Shown piece after piece: positions 53,711-64,000 of a stretch of DNA of 64,000 bases. The stretch covers positions 17,156,966-17,220,965 of the forward strand of contig CM060950.1 in assembly GCA_030765055.1 (NCBI GenBank), in the 5' to 3' direction. Position numbers and translations under genes: made by a program. Each line of letters opens with the position of its first letter. The stretch's first letter is position 1. Below the pieces are notes generated by a model that was not told the origin of the DNA, ran no database searches, and saw only the letters and a program-made list of their open reading frames with translations. This DNA is from Mantis religiosa (Eukaryota; Arthropoda; Insecta; Mantodea; Mantidae).

Positions 53711-54845
53711 CATGAAATCGCGATCCTGGAGAATTTATAAGAATTATCATCATTTCTTATAAGATAAGTGAAGTTTTAAGTTACAAATTGTTATATTTGT
53801 ATATATGTAAAGGCAATGTGTTTATTGCAGCCTTAGCAGAAGAGCAACAAGTAGCAAGGTATTGTGTGTACTGCAGTGTTAGCAGAAGATAAGACATGCT
53901 TATAGTATTAATACCTCTCTCACTCTTCTGGAAATAATTGGTGCATTATCTGAGAGGTTTCTATTAACAAAGATAAAACCAGGTTAACCTTTTGAATAGC
54001 ATGGTGATACTCGCTCTCCTGCATGTCATGTTAAACACGTGTTAGAATATCGGCAACAAGGGTCTAGCATCTAACATAATGGAAACATCTTGACTGTAAT
54101 TGGTCCTTCTAATTGTTGCTATGACAACTGTTATCATGTACTCATCCCCTCTCATTAATTTAAAGCGTGCCTCCACTTGGTTATTAAACGTCAATCATTT
54201 TCTAGATTGGCGACCAGTATAGACTTTTGTCACTTTTAAGTATACCATTATGTGTTAAAAAGAGACTTTTATTTTCTGCTTTCTATTTTATTTATTGCAA
54301 AATACTGTCCCTCTTTGATAGACATTTGCTTATGTCTCCCTTCTGTTTCTGGTAAACCAAAGTTAGAAAATAATATGTGGCTGTGTTGATACCTTCATAT
54401 TTCTTCCTCATTTGGCTTCTAGCGCATCCTGTCATATATCTACTTTTAGTAGTACTCAGAGTACTAGTGTGCATGCTTTGTTTATCCTAATTATATTTGG
54501 TGCCAATTAGGCTAGACTTCTATGAACAATCATATCTGTACATGAATGGTGCATATATATCGCACATGACAGAATGTTATCTTGTTAATGTGTGAATGTT
54601 TCTGTTAATTTGATAGTGTATCTAAGGCTTCTAAAGCCAGCTAGAAGAAATGTAATTAAATATGGCATGTTCTTGTGAGTTTAACACACCGTAGAATTTT
54701 CATCAAAATGAATAATTAGGGGGAAAAAGTGAGCAAAAGAAGAAAAGAAAGAAAGAAAGAAAATGCTTGTTTGAAACCTAACGTATCTTGACCCATTCTA
54801 GGCAGAAAGTTAACAAAAAATATAAATTGAAAAGAACTGTTTGTA
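53711..54845. other. Flanking sequence, mostly unrecognised
   Basis: A single arm of the MITE-like repeat of 10996-11515 lies at about 53945-54000; a (GAAA)n run at 54744-54762. No gene. Confidence 0.4.
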
Positions 54846-55288
54846 TTCAAACACTTCCTCACTTACATTTTTATATCATTGAGTAATTCCACCACCAGAG
54901 AGAAGAGAACTAGAACTTCTTTTTATCAAATTATCTTAAATATCTCAGAAACTATTTGTAGTTGGTTTATTAATACTCGTCACTTACTTGTTTATATTTA
55001 TGAGAGACTAGTTTCAAAGACATTCGCCTCCATTTTCAATCTCTTTCCAACTCGCCAGTTGGAAAGAGATAATAGTAATAATAATAAATTTCTTTATTGC
55101 CTGTGTACTTGAAATTACAAGTTATAAGCATGGTCAGGTCACTATTTACAATTACATTATAGTGCAAGTATTACAATACAGTTATTAATTACAATCACAT
55201 TATACTGCAATTATTACAATGCAGTTAGTTATTAATTTCAATTACATTATAGTGCAAGTATTACAATACAGTTATTAATTACAAACTA

Positions 55289-55460
55289 TTGCACACACAC
55301 ACGCACACGCACGCGCACCCACCCGCGCACCCACCCACACACCCCCCCACACCCCCACACCCACCCACACCCACCCCCACACCCACACCCACACACCCCC
55401 ACATCCACACACCCCCACACCCACACACACACCCACACCCACACACACACACACACCTTT
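55289..55460. repeat. (CA/CCCA)n compound microsatellite in LINE 3' region
   Basis: C-rich runs of ACACCC and CCCACA. It is preceded by two or three loose copies of a 60-70 bp unit (ATTACAATACAGTTATTAAT) at about 55150-55285. Confidence 0.85.
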
Positions 55461-55462
55461 GC

Positions 55463-57170
55463 TTAGAATTTTTCCAGTCTATACAGAGGCTTATTTACAA
55501 GATATTTCTTTAGCTTGGCCTTAAAGGAGTTAATTTGTAAAGTTTTAAATTCTATTGGAAGTTTATTATATAAAGTGGCTCCTATATTTAATGGATCTTT
55601 GTCAGAAAACTTGTTTGTGTGTACTGATCTATATACATTACTCTGACCTCTTGTATTGTGCTTGTGCACCTCACAATGTCTTGGGATGTCTTTGGATCTA
55701 TGTATTAAAAGTAGTACACGATATACATACAGTGACAGAACTGTGAGAATTTCATTTTTAATAAATAACTCTCTGCATGGATGGTCATATCTTACATCTG
55801 AAATTATCCTTATACACTTTTTTTTGCAATGTTAACTCTATTCATATGCACTCTTGCAGCACCACCCCAGAGTTCTATACCATACAGCAAATGAGGATAT
55901 ATTGCACCATAATAATTGTGCATAATATACTTAGGTTTTTCTATCTAGAGAAGTATCTTAATAGATATCCTGCTTTACTGATGTTATTACAGACTTGATC
56001 AATATGTCTGTCCCATGTTAGGTGTTTGTCGAATATTATGCCCAGAAAAGAGGTCTGATCGCTTTCAGCAATATGCTCATTACCTACTTTGGTTATTAAC
56101 TGTTCACTTTGTCTGTGAGAAAGGGTAAAATTTAATATTTTAGTCTTACTTATATTACATCCTAACTTGTTGGAATTGAAATAGCTCAGCAGCTGGGCTG
56201 CGTCCACTTTCATTTTTATAGCGAGATCATCTATTGATGTGTGCCAACATAACACAGTTGTGTCATCAGCATAAGATAACAATTTTGAGTTTAAGATACT
56301 AGGAATATCATTAATATATAATATAAAAAGCAAAGGCCCAAGTACCGAACCCTGCGGGACTCCATATTGCACAATTCCCTCCTTTGACTTATACATGTGT
56401 TTGCAATTACCATTATAACTTGGAATTTCTGTACACTGCCCTCGATCTGTTAAATAGGATGAAATTAATTGTTCTGCCAATCCCCTTATTCCATAGTTGT
56501 TCAGCTTCAGCAGTAATATTTGGTGATCAACGCAGTCGAAAGCTTTCGTAAGGTCCAGGAAAATACCAGCTACTTTATTCTTATCTTCTAGTCTGGTTAT
56601 AATATCTCTAAGAAATTCAGTTGTAGCAATTACAGTTGAGCGGTTCTTTCGAAAACCATGCTGTGTAGATCTAACAACGTTATTGTCGGCTAGAAACTTA
56701 TTTAGCCTAACTAGCAATACTTTTTCAAACAGCTTGGCCAATGTGGATGTTAACGTGATCGCACGATAATTTGTTACTTGGGTTTTATCCCCTTTTTTGA
56801 ATATAGGGCGCACTATACTTGTTTGGAAACTCCCCATTTGCTATAGAGTAATTTATCAAATGTACCAGTGGCATTGTTATTTCTTGTTTACATTGTTTTA
56901 GACATTTAGGTGTTATACCATCCCAACCACTAGATTGCTTGTTATCGAATTTATTAATAATTTCTATTATTTCCTTTTCATCAGTTGGTTTTAAGTATAT
57001 GCTATCTCTTACACGTTGTCCTTTATTGTTAATTGGCAAAACATTGTTTGGTTTGGGAGTTCTTGTTGCTGTAACATTTAAAAAGTGTTCATTAAGAATA
57101 CTGCATATAACATCTGGATTTTTCTCAATTTTACCATGATTATTTATTACATTATTTTCATGCTTTTTTT
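55463..57170 (-). pseudogene. LINE reverse transcriptase
   Basis: Pieces in order on the minus strand: linker with DNKQSSGWDGITPKCLKQCK (57039-56785), RT fingers SIVRPIFKKGDKTQVTNYRA, TQHGFRKNRSTVIATTEFL, GIFLDLTKAFDCVDH (motif A), VPQGSVLGPLLFILYINDI (motif B), LSYADDTTVLC (catalytic YADD), LGIIFDKHLTWDRHI, then after a break the end SDKDPLNIGATLYNKLPIEF. At least two frameshifts (near 56810 and 55940). Makes DNA from element RNA at the nicked target. Confidence 0.88.
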
Positions 57171-58303
57171 GGTTTTAATTTTACCTTATTTATGATATTC
57201 CAGGCACCCTTAGTAATATTATTGCAAGCATCTAGTTGTTGTTTATATTGCAAAGTTTGGATTTCTACTAAATATCTACGAAAATCCTCTTTCGCTTTTT
57301 TGTATTTATTTTTATAATGTTCCCATCCTGTTGATTTGTACCATTCATATGCATCCTTCATTCTATTTCTCAAGTGCACTCCCTCAGGTTTTAGCTTTAC
57401 CTTTGTACTTTTACAAGCATTCTCCCTTTTTTTAATAATTGGACACGCTTCATTAAAATGTATGTTAAAAGTATCATAAAAATTTTCCCACTTTGAGTTA
57501 ACTCCTTCCATTGAGTACATCATCTGCCATGTTTCATGTTCTAATGCATGTTTGAGTTTAGTAACATTTTGATCATTTGTATTGCGGTAACTAACAAACC
57601 TATTTTGTTCAATTGTATTGGCAGTGATATCTATTTGAATGATTTGTGCATAATGATCTGATAGATGATAGTTACCAACTTCTGATGAATACCCAGTTTT
57701 TATGTTGGTAAATATATGATCAATAATAGTAGAAGAGTGGGATGTAACCCTAGTTGGAGTGCTTATCACATCTTTTAGATCATATGTTTTTAAGCAGTCC
57801 ATTAAATGTACATAATCCCTATTTTCAGTGGCTGAGTTAATATTTATGTCACCTAATACAATCAAATTTACATTGGACTGCAGTACACTATTTAGTACAC
57901 CATCAAAGGATTCAATAAAGTGTGTCACTGAAGTGCCTGGAGATCTGTACACTCCTAGAATTACATAGGTACATTCATTACAACATATCTTAATAACAGA
58001 TAATTCCATAACCATCTCAATGCTCATATTACAAATCTTAGGCATTTCCTTGTATATGACCCCATTTTTGGCATATATGGCCACACCCCCACCCTTGTGA
58101 TTTCTTCTGCAGAATCTGCTTGCTAGATTATAGTTTTTAATTTTGTACATATTTACATTATTTTCCACTAGACTATGTTCAGTTAGAATTGCTACATGCG
58201 GATTAACTTCATTCAAAACTAACTCTACACTATGTACTTTATTACTGATGTGTTGTACATTTTGATGCAATAATTTAATTCCCTCATTCGCATGTAGTGG
58301 CAT
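57158..58303 (-). pseudogene. LINE AP-type endonuclease
   Basis: 381 codons. GIKLLHQNVQHISNKVHSVE (catalytic Asn), VAILTEHSLVENNV (Glu), VILGVYRSPG, LIVLGDININ (Asp, Asn), STIIDHIFTN, YHLSDHYAQII (SDH end). The nuclease nicks host DNA to prime reverse transcription. The frame ends at 57158 (KVKLKPKKA) where a frameshift separates it from the RT. Confidence 0.88.
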
Positions 58304-58398
58304 ACTAGAGTGTGGTATTACAAAGGGACAATTTATGCTAGGAGATATTCTATTTGTTATTGTCTCACCTGATTTTAATCTACCGCTGTAATTTGAAC

Positions 58399-59506
58399 CT
58401 AGTTTTTTGATTCAATATGTTGTATCACCCTATTCAGTAGTCTACCAAATTTCTCAGTTCCCTTTCTGTTTAAATGCAAACCATCCCACCCAATATCATA
58501 CTCCCCGATCCATGCATTACCATCTACAAATATGCAGTTATTTTTTTGGCATACCCAGTCTAGTGTAGAGTTCACAGCATCCACATATCGTAAGTCCTGG
58601 TCTCTTCTGCATAACACTCCACTAACACACACTTTTGCCTTGGGATATAAATTCTTTGTCACTGCCACGATGTGATCCATTTTGTCCATGATTTCTTCTG
58701 GGAGAACTGGATGAATTTAGATTATTTGTACCTGAATGTAATATTACAATATCCGGGTCATCTCTGTTTTCTTGTAGCTTCCTTTCAAGATGCTGTATTC
58801 TGGATCCAGGATAGCAGTACACTATGGCGTCAGCTTCGATGTATTTCCCAATATGTCGCACCATGGAGTCCCCCATTATTATCGCTGTTTTTCTTTCATA
58901 CAAAACAGCAGGAGGGGCGTCCTTACCTTCTGAAACACTCTTTACTTCACTTTCATTATATTGGAGGTTAGGTTCTTGCGTACTCTGTTGCAGCGGTAAA
59001 TATTAATTTTTTTGCAGCATTTTACTGACCACTTGCGTCTGTCTGACTGGGATTCTTTTATTTGTAGTATGCCCCTTTTTGTTTCCCCGTACAGCGGTCC
59101 AGTGGTTTGATCCGTTTTCATTGCTACGATCCATAGGCACGTTTTCATATTTCTGGTCTGCATTTTCCCGTGTGTTTACCAATATAGTTATCTCTTTTTT
59201 TAAGCTGCTATTTTCTTCCCTTAACCTATACCTCTCTTCATTAGCTATATCCAGGTCCTTTTTTAAAATTCCAATTATCATTTGTAGGGACGCGGCACTT
59301 TCACACGTGACACATGTTTGGCTTCCACCTAGTTTTGAATACGGTTTTCCCATATTGTTCAGTATTTCATTACCTTCACTTGTACCATTACATTTAAGTA
59401 TGGTTTCACCATTTATCACCACGTTATCTCCTTCACAATCCTTAAACTCGCTAATTTGTCCGTTATTTGTACAGCTATGCATAACTTTCATGTTACTCGC
59501 CGCCAT
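58399..59506 (-). pseudogene. LINE ORF1: coiled coil and SGNH esterase
   Basis: The N-part (59506-59003) has a coiled-coil stretch (DLDIANEERYRLREENSSLK). The C-part is split by frameshifts but gives IIMGDSMVRHIG (Ser of GDS), ILHSGTNNLNSSS (the GTNN block), and DIGWDGLHLNRKG (Asp-His pair). Esterase ORF1s are known in CR1-group elements; they are thought to assist RNA packaging or membrane association. Frameshifts at about 58950 and 58690. Confidence 0.82.
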
Positions 59507-60050
59507 GTTGCTTAATTGAAAATGGAGACGAATGTCTTTGAAACTAGTCTCTCATAAATATAAACAAGTAAGTGACGAGTATTAATAAACCAACTACAAA
59601 TAGTTTCTGAGATTAATTTTGACGTCACTGTTACTAAATTCCTCTAAACACATATAACTAATTTGGCCAGTTGGAAAGAGATTGAAAATGGAGGCGAATG
59701 TCTTTGAAACTAGTCTCTCATAAATATAAACAAGTAAGTGATGAGTATTAATAAACCAACTACAAATAGTTTCTGAGATTAATTTTGACGTCACTGTTAC
59801 TAAATTCCTCTAAACACATATATCTTAAATATATTCACATTCACAGTTCCACCACCAGAGAGAAGAGAGCAGACAACAACAGATGATAGTCTGACCTTCG
59901 AAGTTGAAAATGGATGCAACGGCTTCCGAAACTAGTCCCTCAATAATATAAAAATGCGAGTGACAAAGTGTTAAAAACCAACTACAAATAGTTTTTTTTT
60001 TTTCAATTAATTTTGACATCACTGTTACTAAATTCCGCTAATCATGCATA

Positions 60051-60754
60051 AAAAAGATAAAAGTCTGTAAAGAATTTGGTGCTAAAACTATGAAATTCAC
60101 CAGAACAGGTCATATTTAAAATGCAGATATGCTTTATATGTTAGGAAAGAGGAGAATTATTTTTTATTTGTCTGAAACCTCTTTCAGGCAAGTAGTGAAG
60201 CCGTGAAAATGTGATATGTTAATTTGAGGATATTCCTCAGTAGCAGTGCAACTAAAGAACAAATGTCTACCCAAAGTTTGTTGTTATACTATGTTACTGA
60301 TTCCAATGGTTATTTGTTGTTCAAAGGTAATACAGTGATTTATTTGAGATTCCATCTGCAAAAACACCTTTTAATAATTTTGACTTATAAATCAAATGCT
60401 AAAGCAGTTCAGATGTGATATAATGAGTGATGTATTCTTATACATAGACCATAATTAAAAATTCATTAATGATTTTGATTTGCAGATCCCATGTATTTTT
60501 AGACATTTTGCTAAATAATGTTATATAAAGATAAGCATTCTTTGGCATTAGAAATAATATTTTTGCTGTTACATATCTTATTTAAGTGTGTTTCATGAAG
60601 GAAGGACATATGTGTTGATTTTGTAGAAATGTTCTATTAATGCTGAAGTAAAATCCCTGTGTGGCCAGGGAGGAAAAATGCTCAACACTTCACAGCTTTA
60701 CTCATTTACCGATTCTCATTGGGTAGACTTGGCATTTGGCACTTACTCTCCAGA
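60051..60754. other. Flanking sequence, nothing recognised
   Basis: AT-rich, no ORF, no repeat boundary seen. Confidence 0.4.
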
Positions 60755-61045
60755 GTATATGATATGATATTTATTTGTACAGTTTCCATTACATTTTCAC
60801 TACAATGACTTTAACATCGAACAAGCACTATTATACATCCTGTACAAATACATGAAATTGCTGACTCAAGATTTACTCGCTGACTCAGGTCCCCTGGCTA
60901 TAAGCCTTTGGCTTTCCTAAGCAGCTTGTCATTTCTTCCTGACCTTCGCTTCTTTTACCCTAATCTACTTTTCTCTTAACCTATGTAAGAATTCTCCTAT
61001 ATATCTATTTTTCTTTTCACCCATCCCCATTAACATGCGTGATGT
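60755..61045 (-). repeat. Probable LINE 3' tail
   Basis: Minus-strand reading ends with a TGTACAAATAAATATCATAT-type tail. The remaining 250 bp is CT-rich 3' untranslated-like sequence. Tentative. Confidence 0.35.
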
Positions 61046-61230
61046 CCAGAGTTAGGAATTTTAGGACCCCTGCGGGAGAACATGGTTAAATGCTACACGA
61101 CGTAACACAACATACTACGTCATGCGTCAAAACGCTCAGGGCCGTACAAACACTGCACTCGCTGCCGTTAGTGGCAGAGTGGCAGTGTTTGGAGACAGTG
61201 ATTTGTTTGCTGATACTGAAGAACTTAAAT

Positions 61231-62605
61231 GTCAGAAGCACGTAAACCCACAATGGACGAAGATTAGCAAGAGTTGATATTTTCACACAAAAGAGAGAAA
61301 ATATCCAATGCAAGGTGTGCTATATAGAAATTAAGGGCACTACACCCAAATTGCTGAGACCGCACTGCAACACTAAGAACCATCAAGCAAGGATTTTAGC
61401 TAGAACAGAGGTCGAGGAACAATCAGGGCCAAGTGTAGCTTAACCGTCTCAGTCCGAATTTTTCAGACTTGTGTAAGATGATGGTGTGTGCAAATATACG
61501 TATACACACAGTACAAAATACACATTTTAAGAACTTCATACCAAAGATACTAAACGAGACCCTCCTTCTCAAACAACTTTACTTAAACGAGAGTTACCAC
61601 AATGTTATAATTATGTCATATCGCAAATACGAAAAAGAATGGGCGAAAGTAAAATGTGGATTTCTATTAATGAAACCAAAAATGATGATGACAGGCATGT
61701 TAGAATTGTCATCATGGGAACGTTATTGTCAGACAAACCAAGAGAAACATTTTTATTAACATCAGAAATTAGTGCATAGGTGAACCATGTAACAATTGCA
61801 GACATATTTAAAAAAGCATGATGCTGTTGTATCCAGAAGGAATAAATGTAGATAATATACCCCTTTTCATCACCGACGCTGCAAGTTATATGATAAAAGC
61901 AGGCAAGGATCTTCAGAACGTATATCCTAACATGCTGCATTTGACCTGTCTGGCACACAGGCTCCATCGTGTAGCCGAGGAAATTTGCAGAAGTCACAGT
62001 GATGTAGACAGTTTCATTGCAAATGTAAAAAAGATAGTTTTGAAAGCTCCAAGCATAAAACTTACATTTAAAGTAATAGCGCCTAGCATCCCTTTACCTC
62101 CAGTAACGGCATAGTTACTGAAATTCTTAGCGTGTTAGAGCATAGTTCTGCAGTACTAGCCGCTCAGTCCGTCATTTCAAGCAAATAACCCGAAGATTTG
62201 CTGTTCATCAGAAACGGTTTATCAGACCTGTCCAAAACCATTGTTTAGGTAGAAAAGAGAGGTAATAAAATGCTTGAAACCATAGGGCTCATAGAAGAAC
62301 TAGCTCAACAGATAGACTCAGCAGCTGTTGGACCTGTCATGGATAAAATAAAAAACAAAATAAAAACCATACTTTAGAAAAACCCAGGCTGTTTTAAAAC
62401 GGTAAATATTAAAAATAATTTGCAAGCGCATAGGGAAATAGTGCTTACAAGGCAGTGTGATGTGCAGTATTTTATGTTTGCACCTGTTACATCATTTGAT
62501 GTCAAGAGAACATTTTCAAACTACAAATATTACTTGAGTGACAGAAGGAGGAGATTCCCTTTGAAAAGTTTAAAATGTATGTTGTTATATACTGTAATAA
62601 GTTGA
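61231..62605 (+). pseudogene. hAT-type transposase relic
   Basis: Order on the plus strand: a BED/CGGBP1-like zinc finger (IQCKVCYIEIKGTTPKLL ... HCNTKNHQ, about 61296-61385), a middle part with many stops, FITDAASYMIKAGKDLQNVY and HLTCLAHRLHRVAEEIC (61866-61988, the catalytic fold with second Asp and the conserved CLAH block), and a C-terminal FAPVTSFDVKRTFSNYKYYL (62477-62536, hAT dimerisation region). Broken by stops and shifts; terminal repeats not found. Confidence 0.75.
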
Positions 62606-62990
62606 ACAATTGAAGAGTGGGCATTTATTTTGTATTGCAAAAATAATTTGCTTTACTTTATTATTCAAAATGTGTTTTGTTATATATTTACTAATGATTC
62701 TGAAAACGGTGACATAATGTACGTATTGTCTTATTAAAACCCTTGTTAGCACATTTGTATACCCCTAAGGCAGCCGGCCTTGTTTACTAGTGGAGTTAAA
62801 CCACGCCCCTCCTCCTCCTATGCTCACAGCATGCATGCAAGTCCTAGAAGTCCCATCTCTAGTAATGCTACTACCTCTTTGCTCACACTGTCCCATTTCT
62901 TATCCCATATTTTTCTCCTGCAATTTGTTGACTCCTTACATTCTATCAGATAATGAACAGTGCTCTCTTCATCTCCACAAAATTCACCTC
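62606..62990. other. Flanking sequence
   Basis: From about 62780 likely the 3' part of the minus LINE that follows; otherwise nothing recognised. Confidence 0.35.
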
Positions 62991-63631
62991 ATTACTTCTC
63001 AATCCTTTTATTATAATAAGAAGGAAGAGCGCACAATGTGCATGTTGGTATAGTGATCAGTTTTTCACTATTACAAAAGCTTGTCAGTGACACTACACGA
63101 TTTTTACATTTCAGCGCATGATATTTTTCGCACACTTTCCTGCACAAGGAGCACACGCAGTCTGGCTTGGGTTCGTGAAAATTCTTCGTGGAACACAACC
63201 TAAAGTGAAAACCGTGAACCGCGAACCGCGAACCGGGTCACTGTGTGCCTCAGGTCGTAGCCCACTTCCTTCCAGTCGTCTGTAGTCATGGCGTCCGTGG
63301 CGTAGAAGTCTGCAGGTATTTCCGTCTTCTTCCTTCGATGTTCTGTGATGGCCGCTTCGTACGCTGGTGTGGATGGCAGCAGTAATTGCAGTCTCAGGTC
63401 TTCCAGCAGCATGGTTTCTCTACATAGTTCGTACACCAGGCGCGACAATGAGTACTTGGAGACACACAGGGCGCGTTTTAGGAACGTCACTTTGACCTTT
63501 TCAACATCGTTTAGGTTGCTCTTTGTGAGGTGCTGCCAGGTGGATTGTAGACCATACGTGATTATTGGCAGTATCTTTGTTTTGAATAGTTTCATTGCTA
63601 GTACAAAATTGAATCGAGAATATATTGACAC
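62991..63631 (-). pseudogene. LINE RT C-terminal end with Cys-rich tail
   Basis: Minus strand 63631-63200: FVLAMKLFKTKILPIITYGL and VTFLKRALCVSKYSLSRLVY, the thumb and post-RT block of non-LTR RTs, then (63198-62992) PDCVCSLCRKVCEKYHALKC, a Cys/His-rich end. Starts abruptly where the PLE at 63655 begins. Clade not assigned. Confidence 0.65.
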
Positions 63632-63654
63632 ATTGCTTCACTCACACTGTTTAT

Positions 63655-63700
63655 TCACAGGACATGTTTCAAGAGCTCTTGCTCCTATCCTCAGCTGATA
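63655..63700 (-). ncRNA. Hammerhead ribozyme, PLE F7
   Basis: Minus strand: stem I CAG/CTG, core CTGAGGA (63688-63694), a stem II of about 6 bp (AGGAGC/GCTCTT with one wobble), GAAAC, AT, GTC. All invariant core bases present. The stem III palindrome is ACATGT. Confidence 0.7.
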
Positions 63701-64000
63701 CTCGACTAGTGCAAGTTGTAGTGGTTTCTTCTTTCTCCGTATTGTCAATAGATGGCGTGATGTACTTGTCAAAGATGTCCGGTGGTGGAGTTTCAAAATT
63801 CATGACTCTATGACGATTTTTGTTAATGAAGATTTTTTCCCATACGGAAAGGTCTATGGGGTGATTAATGTATTTTATTAGAGATGTTTCCAAATTGATG
63901 TCATGTCTAGTATTCAAAAAATGAAAAGCCACTGCTGATTTTTCTGTTTCACCATTATTAATGTTTCTCATAATGTTTCTCATAATGTTTCTACGCTTCT
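63655..64000 (-). mobile_element. PLE family F7, C-terminal end, cut by window end
   Basis: Frame 63983-63669: EKSAVAFHFLNTRHDINLET, LSVWEKIFINKNRHRVMNFE, then TPPPDIFDKY and a Thr/Ser/Glu-rich end, as in the last 100 residues of the other PLE proteins. The GIY-YIG half would lie to the right of the window. The end at 63985-64000 shows a short repeat of the RNIMRN codons. Confidence 0.8.

Larger units (their letters stand above)
52661..54245. repeat. Composite repeat block bounded by an inverted repeat
   Basis: About 52672-52714 (TACTGGTTGCCAATCTAGAA) and about 54195-54235 are inverted copies. The interior holds a minus S1 SINE and two PLE pieces. This may be another inverted-end insertion, but the duplication could not be read. 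Confidence 0.45.
55071..59514 (-). mobile_element. CR1-like LINE with esterase-type ORF1
   Basis: Minus orientation: ORF1 at the right (59506 to about 58399), endonuclease and RT to 55463, then a 3' region with an AC-rich microsatellite and an (ATT)n-like tail at 55071-55090. An SGNH/esterase ORF1 with an AP endonuclease and RT lacking RNase H is the CR1/L2-group layout. Frameshifts occur in both ORFs. The target overlap is at most 2 bp. Close to full length. Confidence 0.85.
54846..60050. mobile_element. PLE family F1 block opened by a LINE
   Basis: Left part (54846-55070): an inverted end, the PLE C-terminal codons and an F1 3' hairpin. Right part (59515-60050): the other arm, then a direct repeat of the same 3' end (about 59667-59822) and a third, diverged end (to about 60050). 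The LINE at 55071-59514 inserted at GAGAT|TGAAAATGG, within the hammerhead-like core. The outer duplication was not found. Confidence 0.65.

Overview
This is an animal, most likely insect, genomic window: roughly 50 kb of one host gene whose very large introns are packed with nested transposable elements, followed by about 12 kb of flanking repeats. The host gene lies on the + strand. Six exons (2612-2820, 12519-12652, 18152-18313, 36776-37074, 44201-44502, 52015-52240) join with intron phases that match at all five junctions. They encode the C-terminal half of a GPR155-type multi-spanning membrane protein (LYCHOS in mammals): hydrophobic membrane segments, an acidic cytosolic stretch, another conserved segment and a terminal DEP domain. 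The 5' exons lie before the window. The intron sizes (5.5-18.5 kb), tRNA-derived SINEs, mariner, hAT and piggyBac relics and abundant Penelope-like elements (PLEs) fit a large-genome insect such as a cockroach, termite or orthopteroid. That species guess is inference only.

Layout. 1-3.3 kb: short hairpin-like insertions, a SINE and the first visible exon. 3.3-7.5 kb: a four-level nest, PLE > LINE with RNase H > tRNA-like tandem element > SINE. 7.76-10.23 kb: a 2.4 kb near-perfect PLE palindrome. 11-17 kb: SINEs, the second exon, two mariners and a possible LTR. 18.15 kb: the third exon, then a composite PLE/tRNA-like insertion. 19.97-34.13 kb: a complete Ty3/Gypsy LTR retrotransposon on the - strand with near-identical 679-bp LTRs, itself split by a PLE pair. 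34.6-36.0 kb: a piggyBac relic. 36.8 kb: the fourth exon. 38.5-39.4 kb: a second tRNA-like tandem element. 41-51.7 kb: PLEs, a solo LTR, LINE tails, the fifth exon and two long ATT arrays. 52.0 kb: the last exon, with the DEP domain. 53-64 kb: PLE fragments, a CR1-like LINE carrying an SGNH/esterase ORF1 inside a PLE, a hAT transposase relic, a LINE 3' piece and another PLE.

Two themes unite the repeats. First, many PLE-type insertions have the same form: two 3'-terminal pieces in inverted orientation (a short or truncated - copy joined to a + copy) bounded by a 10-15 bp target-site duplication. I could read the duplication by eye for at least nine. Second, the 3' ends carry hammerhead-ribozyme-like sequences (CUGANGA, stem II, GAAA, palindromic stem III, cleavage site). 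Hammerheads in PLEs are established. The odd part is that the most abundant family here carries U3 and A8 in place of the paired core bases C3 and G8.

The best candidate for something undescribed is a 315-319 bp repeat unit. Each unit carries a 73-nt tRNA-like cloverleaf (intact A and B boxes, compensatory acceptor-stem changes) downstream of three small hairpins, two of which also show compensatory changes. It occurs as head-to-tail tandems behind one inverted partial copy, with 11-12 bp duplications, and in one place it was co-inserted with a PLE hairpin. This suggests a non-autonomous RNA mobilised by PLE machinery.
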